DNA from: Oscillospiraceae bacterium
Lineage (GTDB): Bacteria > Bacillota > Clostridia > Oscillospirales > Ruminococcaceae
Assembly (NCBI GenBank): GCA_022793675.1
Contig: JAAWDH010000005.1
Span: 1-64,000 of the forward strand
DNA length: 64,000 nucleotides
Direction: 5' to 3'
Part shown: in pieces, positions 8,758 to 16,337 of the stretch
How positions within the stretch are numbered: the first letter of the stretch is position 1
How the letters are laid out: the number at the start of each line of letters is the position of its first letter
The notes under the pieces: generated by a model
Told to the model about the DNA's origin: nothing
The model's database searches: none
Seen by the model: only the letters and a program-made list of their open reading frames with translations
Made by a program: the position numbers and the translations under genes

Positions 8758-10746
8758 ATGAACCATCTTTCCGCTGAAAAATCGCCCTATCTGCTGCAGC
8801 ACGCTGAAAATCCGGTTGACTGGTACCCCTGGGGGGAAGCGGCTCTTTCTGAAGCTAGGCGGCAGCAAAAACCAATCTTCCTTTCTATTGGTTATTCCAC
8901 CTGCCACTGGTGCCATGTAATGGCCCATGAATCTTTTGAAAGCGAGGAGGCGGCCGCGCTGCTCAACGCCCATTTCATCGCCGTCAAAGTGGATAGGGAG
9001 GAACGCCCCGACCTCGACGCTGTTTACATGGCCGCCTGCCAAGCGCTGACCGGATCCGGCGGGTGGCCGCTTACCGTGCTGCTGACGCCCGACCAGGAGC
9101 CTTTCTGGGCGGGCACCTACCTGCCGCCGCACAGCCGCTACGGCCAGCTGGGGCTTGTCGAGCTGCTGACCGAAGCCGCCCGCCTTTGGGAGGAAGACCG
9201 AGCGGCTTTGCTGGACGCCGGCCGCCGTATCGCCGCCCATATCGCCGTCGACAGCCCTTCCGGCAGCGCCGCGCCCGGCAAGTCCCTGCTCCGCCGTGCC
9301 AAAAAGGCTTTCCAGCAGCAGTTTGATCCCCAAGGCGGCTTTGGCGGCGCGCCTAAATTCCCCGTCCCCCACAGCCTCCTTTTCCTGCTTGCCTATGCGC
9401 AGCTGGAAAGGGACCACGGGGCGCTGCAAATGGCCGAAGCTACGCTGCTCCAGATGGCCCGCGGCGGGATATTTGACCAGCTGGGCGGCGGGTTTGCCCG
9501 CTATTCCACCGACGAGCGCTGGCTGGTCCCCCATTTCGAAAAAACCCTCTATGATAACGCCTTGCTGGCCATCGCCTATCTTGAAGCCTTCCGCCAGACC
9601 GGCAAGTCCTTTTACCGCGCCGTCGCCCAGAAGACCCTCGATTACCTGCTGCGGGAGTTGAAAGCCCCGGAAGGCGGCTTTTACTGCGGCCAGGATGCCG
9701 ACAGCGGCGGCGAGGAAGGCGGTTACTATTTGTTTACCAAAGCCGAGCTGGAACAGGTGCTGGGCGAAAGGGCGGACAGTTTCTGCCGTTGGTTTGGGGT
9801 AGAGGATAGGGGATGCCTGGAAGGGAAAAGCATCCTCAACCTGCTTGATAACCCCCGTTATGCTAACCCGCCCGCTGGGATTGACGCGGCCTGTGAAAAG
9901 CTTTTCCATTATCGCCGCAGCCGGATGCCGCTGGGGCTGGACGACAAGGTGCTGACCTCCTGGAACGGCCTTGCTATCGCCGCTTTTGCCCGCGCGGGGT
10001 TGATATTGGGCGAAGCACGCTATCTGCAAGCTGCCAGGGAAACCGCTTCTTTTTTAGCCTCCTTGGTTAGGAATAATCGCCCTTTCCTCTGCTGGCGGAA
10101 GGGTGAGGCGGCTATCCCCGGCCAGCTGGACGATTACGCTTTCCTTAGCTGGGGGCTATTGGAGCTTTACGCCGCCGATCCCGACCCGGCGCACCTGCTG
10201 CGGGCTGCGGGGCTTGCGTCGGAGATGCTCGCCCATTTTGACGGCGGCGAGGGCGGCCTTTACCTGACAGCCGACGACGACGCGCCGCTGATCTACCGCC
10301 CCCGCACCCTTTATGACGGCGCGCTGCCTTCTGGGGCCGCAGCGGCGTCCCTGGTGCTTTTAAGGCTTGCCCGGCTGACTGGCGAGGCCCGTTTCCAGGC
10401 CGCCGCCGACCGCCAGCTCTGTACAGCGGCTGGGGAAGCAGCCCAGTACCCCACTGGCTGCAGCTTCTCCCTCTTTGCCATGGCAGAAGCCCTCTATCCG
10501 CCGGAAACCCTGGTCTGCTGTACCCGCGAAGCGCTCCCGGGAAAGCTCTTGCCCCTCTGCGCCCAAAAGCGCATCGTTCCGCTGATCAAGACGCCGGAGC
10601 GGGCAGTGATATTGGCAAAAGCCGCCCCTTTTACAGCAAGCTACCCGGTTCCCGAAGAAGGGCTGGCCTGCTATCTCTGTAAAGAAGGACGCTGTGGCCC
10701 TCCGCTCACCGGGTTTGAGGCGCTGGAAGAGGCGCTGGGCGGCTGA
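8758..10746 (+). CDS. Thioredoxin-domain protein of the YyaL/DUF255 (SSP411) family
   Basis: The 662-residue protein has an N-terminal thioredoxin-like domain (residues ~1-165) with the active-site-like motif CHWC at 49-52 inside [15 protein letters not shown], then an alpha/alpha-barrel resembling N-acylglucosamine 2-epimerases. Full-length relatives include B. subtilis YyaL, whose function is unknown. The ATG at 8758 follows AAAAAAGGAG. The frame is open 62 codons further up, but that stretch crosses the spoIIIA terminator and looks non-coding. A few small hairpins lie in the leader (for example CTGATTAT/ATAATCAG at 8647-8666). It is cytoplasmic, since no signal peptide is seen. Confidence 0.88.
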   Translation: MNHLSAEKSPYLLQHAENPVDWYPWGEAALSEARRQQKPIFLSIGYSTCHWCHVMAHESFESEEAAALLNAHFIAVKVDREERPDLDAVYMAACQALTGSGGWPLTVLLTPDQEPFWAGTYLPPHSRYGQLGLVELLTEAARLWEEDRAALLDAGRRIAAHIAVDSPSGSAAPGKSLLRRAKKAFQQQFDPQGGFGGAPKFPVPHSLLFLLAYAQLERDHGALQMAEATLLQMARGGIFDQLGGGFARYSTDERWLVPHFEKTLYDNALLAIAYLEAFRQTGKSFYRAVAQKTLDYLLRELKAPEGGFYCGQDADSGGEEGGYYLFTKAELEQVLGERADSFCRWFGVEDRGCLEGKSILNLLDNPRYANPPAGIDAACEKLFHYRRSRMPLGLDDKVLTSWNGLAIAAFARAGLILGEARYLQAARETASFLASLVRNNRPFLCWRKGEAAIPGQLDDYAFLSWGLLELYAADPDPAHLLRAAGLASEMLAHFDGGEGGLYLTADDDAPLIYRPRTLYDGALPSGAAAASLVLLRLARLTGEARFQAAADRQLCTAAGEAAQYPTGCSFSLFAMAEALYPPETLVCCTREALPGKLLPLCAQKRIVPLIKTPERAVILAKAAPFTASYPVPEEGLACYLCKEGRCGPPLTGFEALEEALGG

Positions 10747-10804
10747 AGCTTGAGAAAAACAGAGATTTTTTGAATATTCTTTGCATTTATTCAGAAAAAG
10801 GGGT

Positions 10805-10833
10805 TTGCTAAACGGAGCAGACTGTGCTATAAT
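10805..10833 (+). promoter_or_regulatory. SigA-type promoter of the Asp23-nusB gene block
   Basis: TTGCTA (10805-10810), a 17-bp spacer and a perfect TATAAT (10828-10833) lie about 80 bases before the Asp23-like gene. It probably drives the long run of closely spaced genes that follows. Confidence 0.75.
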
Positions 10834-10915
10834 AAACTTATTGATTGAGGCCGGCCGCCCCGAGTTCCAAATGTACGCTAGGCCGGCAGCATAACCGGAA
10901 GAGGGAGGAATCCTA

Positions 10916-11275
10916 ATGCAGCCAACCAATAACGGCACTGCCGGCGCCATCCGCATTTCCGACGGCGTTATCCTGTCGGTGGTCAAAAAAATCCTAGACG
11001 AAATCGATGGGGTGCATTCGCTGGCCGCCCGCCCCGCCGCCCCGATTGACCGGCTATTAAACCCCGCGGCTTTCAGGCCGGTAGTCGTGACGCTGGACGG
11101 GGGCGCGGCCGTCATCAGCATCTCGCTGAACCTTTGCTTCGGCTGCCGGATGAAGGAAGTGTCAGCGCTGGTACAGCAGCGGGTCAAGGACGCTGTCCAG
11201 GATATGACCGGCATCGCCGTGAGCAAAGTAAACGTTTTTATCGCAGACGTTAAAACTGCTGCCAGAGAGGATTGA
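10916..11275 (+). CDS. Asp23/Gls24 family envelope-stress protein
   Basis: The 119-residue product fits the Asp23/Gls24 family, small proteins that associate with the membrane or envelope and are often encoded just before nusB in Clostridia. Family segments are GAIRISDGVILSVVKKI near the start, VVVTLDGGAAVISISLNL in the middle, and VKDAVQDMTGIAVSKVNVFI near the end. The ATG follows GGGAGG. The exact role in this organism is unknown. Confidence 0.85.
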   Translation: MQPTNNGTAGAIRISDGVILSVVKKILDEIDGVHSLAARPAAPIDRLLNPAAFRPVVVTLDGGAAVISISLNLCFGCRMKEVSALVQQRVKDAVQDMTGIAVSKVNVFIADVKTAARED

Positions 11276-11286
11276 CAGGAGACATC

Positions 11287-11712
11287 ATGAAAAAAATCAG
11301 CCGGCACCAGATGCGGGAAAATGCCTTCATCTTGGTTTTTGAACGAATTTTCAACGATAGCCCCGTCGAGGAGCTGCTTGCCTTGGCCCGCGAATGTTCG
11401 GATATGGAGATAACCGCCGAGACCGAGCGGATGTTCAAAGGCGTGGAGGCCAACAAGGCTGTACTTGACGAGGCCTTGGCCGCCAACCTTAAGGGCTGGA
11501 CGCTTAGCCGCATTTCCAAGGTAAGCCTTGCCATCCTGCGGCTGGGCATCTGGGAGATCCTTTTCTGCGACGATGTGCCGGACGACATTGTCGTCAGCGA
11601 ATGCGTCAAGCTTGCGACCGATTTTGCCTATGACGACGACATCGCCTTTGTTAACGGCATCTTAGGGACGGTTGTCCGCGGACGCGCCCAGGAAGGGAAA
11701 AAGCAGGGATAA
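11287..11712 (+). CDS. nusB: Transcription antitermination factor NusB
   Basis: NusB binds NusE and boxA RNA and supports antitermination of rRNA transcription. The 141 residues show the family start (SRHQMRENAFILVFE) and end (CVKLATDFAYDDDIAFVNGIL). The ATG at 11287 with AGGAG seven bases upstream is preferred over an in-frame TTG at 11272 that overlaps the preceding stop. Confidence 0.95.
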   Translation: MKKISRHQMRENAFILVFERIFNDSPVEELLALARECSDMEITAETERMFKGVEANKAVLDEALAANLKGWTLSRISKVSLAILRLGIWEILFCDDVPDDIVVSECVKLATDFAYDDDIAFVNGILGTVVRGRAQEGKKQG

Positions 11713-11730
11713 CCAAAGGGGGCTTAGGCT

Positions 11731-12669
11731 ATGGGGCTTTTCTTAGGCATCGATACCAGCAATTATACCACCTCCGCCGCCCTTTTTGACAGCGGGGCCG
11801 GGACGGTGCGCATGGAGAAAAAGCTGCTGCCCACCGCTGAAGGAGCGGCCGGCCTTCGCCAAAGCGACGCGGTGTTTGCCCACGTCAAGCAGCTGGGGCA
11901 GCTGGTTGGGACGCTTTTCAATGGGGAAAACCTCCACCTTGACGGCGTCGGTGTTTCACTTTTCCCCAGACGGGAGGAAGGCTCCTATATGCCTTGCTTT
12001 CTGGTGGGGGAGATGGGAGCTGATCTGCTCTGCGGGGCGATGGGCCTGTCCAAATACGGCTTTTCCCATCAGGAAGGCCATGTGGCAGCCGCCTTGTACA
12101 GCGCCGGACAGCTGCAAATGATGGAAAAGCCCTTCCTGGCCTTCCACGTTTCCGGCGGCACGACTGATGCGTTGCTGGCGACGCCCGGCAGCCCGGTTTT
12201 TTCGATCGCGCCGGTTGGGCGCTCGCTGGATTTGAAAGCCGGACAGGCCATCGACCGGGTGGGGCTGGCGCTCGGGCTAAAATTCCCTTGCGGCCCAGCG
12301 CTGACAGCGCTGGCGGAAGAGTGCGACGAAAAAATCCGGATAAAAGCGCCGGTGAAAGGCAGCGATTGCAGCCTTTCCGGCGTTGAGAACCAGTGCCGCA
12401 AACTTTTGCAGGAAGGCCGCGAACCCGCTTACATCGCCCGTTATTGCATCGCCTTTATCCAGTCGGCGCTGGAGCAGATGACCGATGCGTTGTTAAAAGA
12501 ATATGGGCCGCTGCCGCTGCTTTACGCTGGCGGCGTGATGAGCTGCCGCATTATCCGGACGGCGTTTGAGGCGCGTTATGGCGGCGTTTTTGCCGACCCG
12601 GCCTATTCGTCGGACAATGCCGCCGGCGTCGCCGTGTTGGCGTCGCTTTCGGCAGAAAGGGGCAGATAG
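11731..12669 (+). CDS. TsaD/Kae1-family paralogue (ASKHA fold)
   Basis: The 312-residue protein is related to TsaD, the threonylcarbamoyl transferase that makes t6A in tRNA. It shows GIDTSNYTTSAAL at the start, the metal-binding pair H113/H117 in FSHQEGHVAA, the SGGTT segment (residues ~141-145; SGGHT in TsaD) and YSSDNAAG near the end with the metal-ligand Asp. It is shorter and more divergent than true TsaD, and this location between nusB and xseA is that of a clostridial paralogue. No TsaB or TsaE neighbours are present, so t6A synthesis should not be assumed. Confidence 0.75.
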   Translation: MGLFLGIDTSNYTTSAALFDSGAGTVRMEKKLLPTAEGAAGLRQSDAVFAHVKQLGQLVGTLFNGENLHLDGVGVSLFPRREEGSYMPCFLVGEMGADLLCGAMGLSKYGFSHQEGHVAAALYSAGQLQMMEKPFLAFHVSGGTTDALLATPGSPVFSIAPVGRSLDLKAGQAIDRVGLALGLKFPCGPALTALAEECDEKIRIKAPVKGSDCSLSGVENQCRKLLQEGREPAYIARYCIAFIQSALEQMTDALLKEYGPLPLLYAGGVMSCRIIRTAFEARYGGVFADPAYSSDNAAGVAVLASLSAERGR

Positions 12670-13896
12670 ATGGAGCAGATCCTTACCGTGTCCCAGGTCA
12701 ACGGGCGCCTGAAAAAGCTGCTGGACGGCGACTTGCATCTGAAAAGCATTTTTGTCCGCGGAGAAATCAGCAATTTCACCCATCATCTGAAGACAGGGCA
12801 TTTCTATTTCACATTAAAGGATGAAAAAAACGCCCTGAAAGGCATTATGTTCAAATGGAACGCTGAAGGGCTGCGTTTTATGCCCCAAAACGGCATGAGC
12901 GTCATCGCTTTTGGCAGTGTCCAGCTCTACGAGCGGGACGGCGTTTGCCAGCTTTACTGCGTTGATATGCAGCCGGACGGCGTAGGGGCCTTATACGCCG
13001 CCTTCGAGCAGCTGAAGGGGAAGCTGGCGGCGGAGGGCCTTTTCGACCCTGCCCATAAACGCTCGCTGCCGCCGTTCCCGGGGCGCATTGGCGTCATTAC
13101 TGCCAAAACCGGCGCGGCGCTTCAGGATATTATCCAGATTTTGGGCCGGCGCTATCCGCTGGGGGAGCTTTTGCTGATCCCGGCGCTGGTGCAGGGGGAC
13201 GGCGCGCCGGAATCCCTCTGCGAGGCGCTGCGGCAGGGGGCTGTGCTGGCTGAAAAGGGGTTTATTGACCTGCTGATCATCGGCCGGGGCGGCGGCTCGC
13301 TGGAAGACCTCTGGGCGTTTAACGACGAACGGGTAGCTAGGGCGGTTTACCATTTTCCAGTGCCGGTGATTTCAGCGGTTGGCCACGAGACTGACTATAC
13401 CATCTGCGACTTCGCCGCCGACCTGCGCGCGCCGACGCCGTCGGCAGCGGCGGAACTGGCAGCGCCCGACTGCGGCGCTCTTGCCGACGAGGTTTCTGCC
13501 ATCAAAGCGGCGCTTTCGCGGGCTGTCGAGACGAAACTGGGTCTGTTAGGGCAGCGCGTAGGGCTGCTGTCAGGGCGGCTGGCGGCAGTTTCGCCGAAGC
13601 GTGTGCTTGAGCAGGCCGAAAAGCGGCAGGCGGAGCTTGCCCGGCGGCTGCCAAAGGCGCTTGCGGCGTCCCTTCGCCAAAGGGAGCTGCTTTTACAGAA
13701 AGCCGCCGCCGGGCTAGAGGCGTTAAGCCCCTTGAAAGTGCTGGCTCGCGGCTATAGCATCACCTATAAAAATGGGGAGATTGTGCGGGACGTAAAGGCG
13801 CTGCAGCCGGGCGACCAGCTGCAGACCTACTTTGCCGACGGTACGGCGGAAAGCCAGGTGACCGCTTTACACAGCTCAAAAAAGAGGAGGAAATGA
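12670..13896 (+). CDS. xseA: Exodeoxyribonuclease VII large subunit
   Basis: XseA with XseB degrades single-stranded DNA. The 408 residues begin with an OB-fold (residues ~3-100, including FVRGEISNFTHHLKTGHFYF) followed by the catalytic domain with GRIGVITAKTGAA, GRGGGSLEDLWAFNDE and GHETDYTICDFAADLRAPTP. A long helical region and the C-terminal RGYSITY segment complete the family. It starts immediately after the TsaD-like stop and is followed by xseB three bases after its own stop. Confidence 0.95.
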   Translation: MEQILTVSQVNGRLKKLLDGDLHLKSIFVRGEISNFTHHLKTGHFYFTLKDEKNALKGIMFKWNAEGLRFMPQNGMSVIAFGSVQLYERDGVCQLYCVDMQPDGVGALYAAFEQLKGKLAAEGLFDPAHKRSLPPFPGRIGVITAKTGAALQDIIQILGRRYPLGELLLIPALVQGDGAPESLCEALRQGAVLAEKGFIDLLIIGRGGGSLEDLWAFNDERVARAVYHFPVPVISAVGHETDYTICDFAADLRAPTPSAAAELAAPDCGALADEVSAIKAALSRAVETKLGLLGQRVGLLSGRLAAVSPKRVLEQAEKRQAELARRLPKALAASLRQRELLLQKAAAGLEALSPLKVLARGYSITYKNGEIVRDVKALQPGDQLQTYFADGTAESQVTALHSSKKRRK

Positions 13897-13899
13897 CGG

Positions 13900-14148
13900 A
13901 TGGCCAAGGCAGCAATGAAGTTCGAGGAAGCGCTTTCCCAGTTGGAAACGGTAGTCAGCGCCCTGGAAAAGGGGGATATGCCTCTTGAGGAATCCCTTAA
14001 AGCCTATGAAAAAGGGGTGGCTCTGGCGGCGTTCTGCGAAAAGGCCCTTTCGGGCGCAAAGCTGAAGCTTACTGAGCTGCAGCCCATGGAACCGGAGGGA
14101 AACGGCGCTGATGGCGGGCAGGAAACGCTGTTTGCCGGCGGCGTATGA
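13900..14148 (+). CDS. xseB: Exodeoxyribonuclease VII small subunit
   Basis: The 82-residue helical protein has the family segments FEEALSQLETVVSALEKGDM and LEESLKAYEKGV. It binds along the helical part of XseA. AGAGGAGG lies ahead of the ATG. Its stop overlaps the next start (ATGA), so the di-iron protein gene is translationally coupled. Confidence 0.95.
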   Translation: MAKAAMKFEEALSQLETVVSALEKGDMPLEESLKAYEKGVALAAFCEKALSGAKLKLTELQPMEPEGNGADGGQETLFAGGV

Positions 14149-14888
14149 CGGACCTTTCTGGATTGGGCCTGCCGCCGCTTGACGGGATTGATTGGGCGGC
14201 CTATTTTGCCCAAAACGAGAAGCTGCGCCTTGACTTTTCAGATGAGCGGCCGCTTGATGGGAAGGCAAAAGCGCTGATTTTCCCTACTATGCAGATGTTT
14301 CAGCTGGGGGAGGCGTCGGATGGGCGGCATTTGCTGGCAGCGGCAGAAAAATATATCCGAAAAAGCGGCGACGAGTCCTATCTGCCGGCCATCCAAGGCT
14401 TTATTATTGAGGAAAATCGCCACAGCGCTTATCTGAAAGCTTATATGGGCCACTATGGCGTGAAACCTTGCAGGCGTGTCCCGCTGGACAGCATTTTTCG
14501 GTGGTTGCGTCAGCTTTATGGGCTGCGAGACGAAGTAACGGTGCTGATGACGGCAGAAATAATCGCTTTGTCCTATTACGATGCACTGGGCAGATGTACC
14601 AGTTCGGCTGCGCTTTCCAGCATCTGCCGGAAAATGCTTGACGACGAACTGCGCCATATCGTCTTCCAATCCCGCACCCTTTTCAAATTAGGGAGCAGTA
14701 AGGCAAAGCGGGCTTTCCGTCGGATTTTTATGGAAATAACGCTCTGCGCCGTCTGGCCGGCGCTGCGCCAGGTATTTCGGGCAGGCGGATACCAGTACCA
14801 AGATCTGCGGGCGGCCTCCAAGGGTTATTTAGCGCAATCTTTATTGTTAGAACAGCAAGGGACTTTTGCACCGCCGGCAAAAACCTGA
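14145..14888 (+). CDS. Ferritin-like di-iron protein of unknown function
   Basis: The 247 residues carry a full set of ferritin-like di-iron ligands: E56, an ExxH at E90-H93 (EENRH), E138 (TAEIIAL) and a second ExxH at E168-H171 (DDELRH), each in a predicted helix and in the order of a four-helix carboxylate bridge. I do not recognise a named family. Such proteins act as oxygenases, desaturases, peroxidases or iron stores. The gene overlaps xseB and precedes ispA by 20 bases, so it is part of the operon. A link to isoprenoid chemistry or oxidative-stress protection is only an inference from position. Confidence 0.65.
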   Translation: MTDLSGLGLPPLDGIDWAAYFAQNEKLRLDFSDERPLDGKAKALIFPTMQMFQLGEASDGRHLLAAAEKYIRKSGDESYLPAIQGFIIEENRHSAYLKAYMGHYGVKPCRRVPLDSIFRWLRQLYGLRDEVTVLMTAEIIALSYYDALGRCTSSAALSSICRKMLDDELRHIVFQSRTLFKLGSSKAKRAFRRIFMEITLCAVWPALRQVFRAGGYQYQDLRAASKGYLAQSLLLEQQGTFAPPAKT

Positions 14889-14908
14889 ATGGCTGCAAAG
14901 GAGGAGCT

Positions 14909-15841
14909 ATGGAAGAATACATCAAAGCCGTTGACGCCGCACTGGCGGCTTATCTGACACCCTTTTCCAGTACTGCCGGAGCTAGCATTGCTAGTTCTAG
15001 CGGTACTAGTTCTAGTGGTACTAGTTCTAGCAATGCTAGTTCCGGCCGGGTGCTGGAGGCGATGGGCTACAGCGTTTCCGCAGGGGGCAAGCGCCTGCGC
15101 GCCTGCCTGGTGCTGGAGTTCTCAAAGCTCTGCGGCGGCGAACCGGAGAAAGCGCTGCCTTTTGCCTGCGGCGTGGAGATGGTGCACACCTACTCGCTGA
15201 TTCATGACGATCTGCCTTGTATGGACGACGACGACCTCCGCCGGGGCAAGCCGTCCTGCCATAAGCAATTTGATGAAGCGACGGCGCTTCTGGCCGGCGA
15301 CGGGCTGTTGACAGCGGCTTTCGGGGTGCTGGCGTCGGCCGAGCTGCCGCCTAATCGGATTGCGGCGGCAGTTGCGGAGCTAAGCGCCAAGGCAGGGGCA
15401 GCCGGTATGGTCGGCGGGCAGGAGATGGATATGGCCAATGAGCAGGCGGGGCCTTTGGGTGTTCCGCTTGAGCGGCTGAAGGCGGCTTACGGGGGGAAAA
15501 CCTGCGCGCTGATTGAGGCGGCGGCGAAGCTTGGGGTTATTGCCGCGGGCGGCAGCGAAGCGCAGCTGCTGGCAGCAGAGCGCTACGGCAGGGCGCTGGG
15601 CATGGCGTTCCAGATTATCGACGACATCCTCGACGTTGTAGGGGACGAGGAGTCGTTCGGTAAACCGATTGGCAGCGATGCGCAGAAAGGCAAACCCACC
15701 TATGCGTCGCTGCTGGGGGTTGACGGGGCCAAAGTGGAAGCTGCGGCTTACACCGAGGAGGCGTTGGCGGCCCTTGCCGATTTTGACGGCAGCGAAAGGC
15801 TTGCCCAGCTGACAAAAAGGCTGCTGGTACGGGATTTTTAA
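14909..15841 (+). CDS. ispA: Farnesyl (geranyl) diphosphate synthase with a serine-rich repeat insert
   Basis: IspA condenses isopentenyl diphosphate with allylic diphosphates. The 310 residues show GGKRLR, the first Asp-rich motif IHDDLPCMDDDDLRRGKP (D100, D101, D106) and the second FQIIDDILDVVGDE. Residues ~20-46 form an unusual Ser/Thr/Gly/Ala insert (SSSGTSSSGTSSSNASS) absent from typical IspA, just before the conserved VLEAMGYSVSAGGKRLR segment. It is coded by a CTAG-rich 15-bp tandem repeat (see 14982-15041). The insert lies in the N-terminal region away from both Asp-rich motifs, and everything downstream is intact, so activity is likely kept. The ATG follows AAAGGAGG. Confidence 0.93.
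   Translation: MEEYIKAVDAALAAYLTPFSSTAGASIASSSGTSSSGTSSSNASSGRVLEAMGYSVSAGGKRLRACLVLEFSKLCGGEPEKALPFACGVEMVHTYSLIHDDLPCMDDDDLRRGKPSCHKQFDEATALLAGDGLLTAAFGVLASAELPPNRIAAAVAELSAKAGAAGMVGGQEMDMANEQAGPLGVPLERLKAAYGGKTCALIEAAAKLGVIAAGGSEAQLLAAERYGRALGMAFQIIDDILDVVGDEESFGKPIGSDAQKGKPTYASLLGVDGAKVEAAAYTEEALAALADFDGSERLAQLTKRLLVRDF
14982..15041 (+). repeat. CTAG-rich 15-bp tandem repeat inside ispA
   Basis: Four 15-bp units of the form CTAGYNNTRCTAGTT follow each other. Eight CTAG tetranucleotides start at 14982, 14991, 14997, 15006, 15012, 15021, 15027 and 15036, with spacing strictly alternating 9 and 6 bases. The first and last units contain CTAGCATTGCTAG and its reverse complement CTAGCAATGCTAG, so the block is also an imperfect palindrome. 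The frame is preserved and encodes Ser/Thr/Gly/Ala pentapeptides. Confidence 0.9.
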
Positions 15842-15862
15842 GGAATGGAAGGCTTAAAACAG

Positions 15863-16309
15863 ATGAATCTGAAGGATCTGATGGACAACTATGTGCTGTG
15901 GGTAGCAGTGGCTTCCTGGCTGCTGGCACAGTTTCTAAAAGTATTTTTCTATGCGCTGCGCTACCGTACCTTCAGCCTGGAACGGTTGTTGGGGGCCGGC
16001 GGGATGCCCAGCAGCCATACCTCGACGGTTTGCGGCTTGACGGTGGCGGTAGCCCGGGTTTGCGGGCTGGGGTCGCCGATGTTTGCGATTGCGCTGGTGG
16101 TAGCCGGCGTGGTCATGTACGATGCCAGCGGTGTACGCCGTGCCGCCGGGGAACAGGCCAAAGTGCTTAACCGGCTGGTTTTTGAGCGCCATGGCCCGGA
16201 TGAGACCGAGAAGATGCTCAAGGAGCTTTTGGGGCATACGCCGCTGGAGGTGTTCGGCGGGGCCGTGCTGGGGATCCTGCTGGCGCTGATTATCCCGATG
16301 CCCGTCTGA
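15863..16309 (+). CDS. Divergent PAP2-family membrane protein (DUF212, YuiD-like)
   Basis: The 148-residue protein has about four hydrophobic segments and the divergent PAP2 signature GGMPSSHTS plus YDASGVRRAAGEQAKVLN. The family resembles acid phosphatases acting on lipid or prenyl phosphates, but its activity is not established. The ATG at 15863 is preferred since GGAAGG lies upstream at good spacing. An ATG at 15845 has its AAGGA directly adjacent. Position between ispA and dxs suggests, without proving, a prenyl-phosphate substrate. Confidence 0.82.
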   Translation: MNLKDLMDNYVLWVAVASWLLAQFLKVFFYALRYRTFSLERLLGAGGMPSSHTSTVCGLTVAVARVCGLGSPMFAIALVVAGVVMYDASGVRRAAGEQAKVLNRLVFERHGPDETEKMLKELLGHTPLEVFGGAVLGILLALIIPMPV

Positions 16310-16337
16310 TATTTTCTAAGGAAGGGGGACTTTTGTC

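Noticed and set aside
8638..10029. Open frame of 463 codons on the minus strand
   Set aside because: It lies antisense to the well-supported YyaL-like gene, has no recognisable motifs and arises from GC-rich codon bias.
14982..15041. CTAG repeats considered as a transposon end or CRISPR
   Set aside because: No spacers and no flanking element genes; the reading frame of ispA passes through intact.
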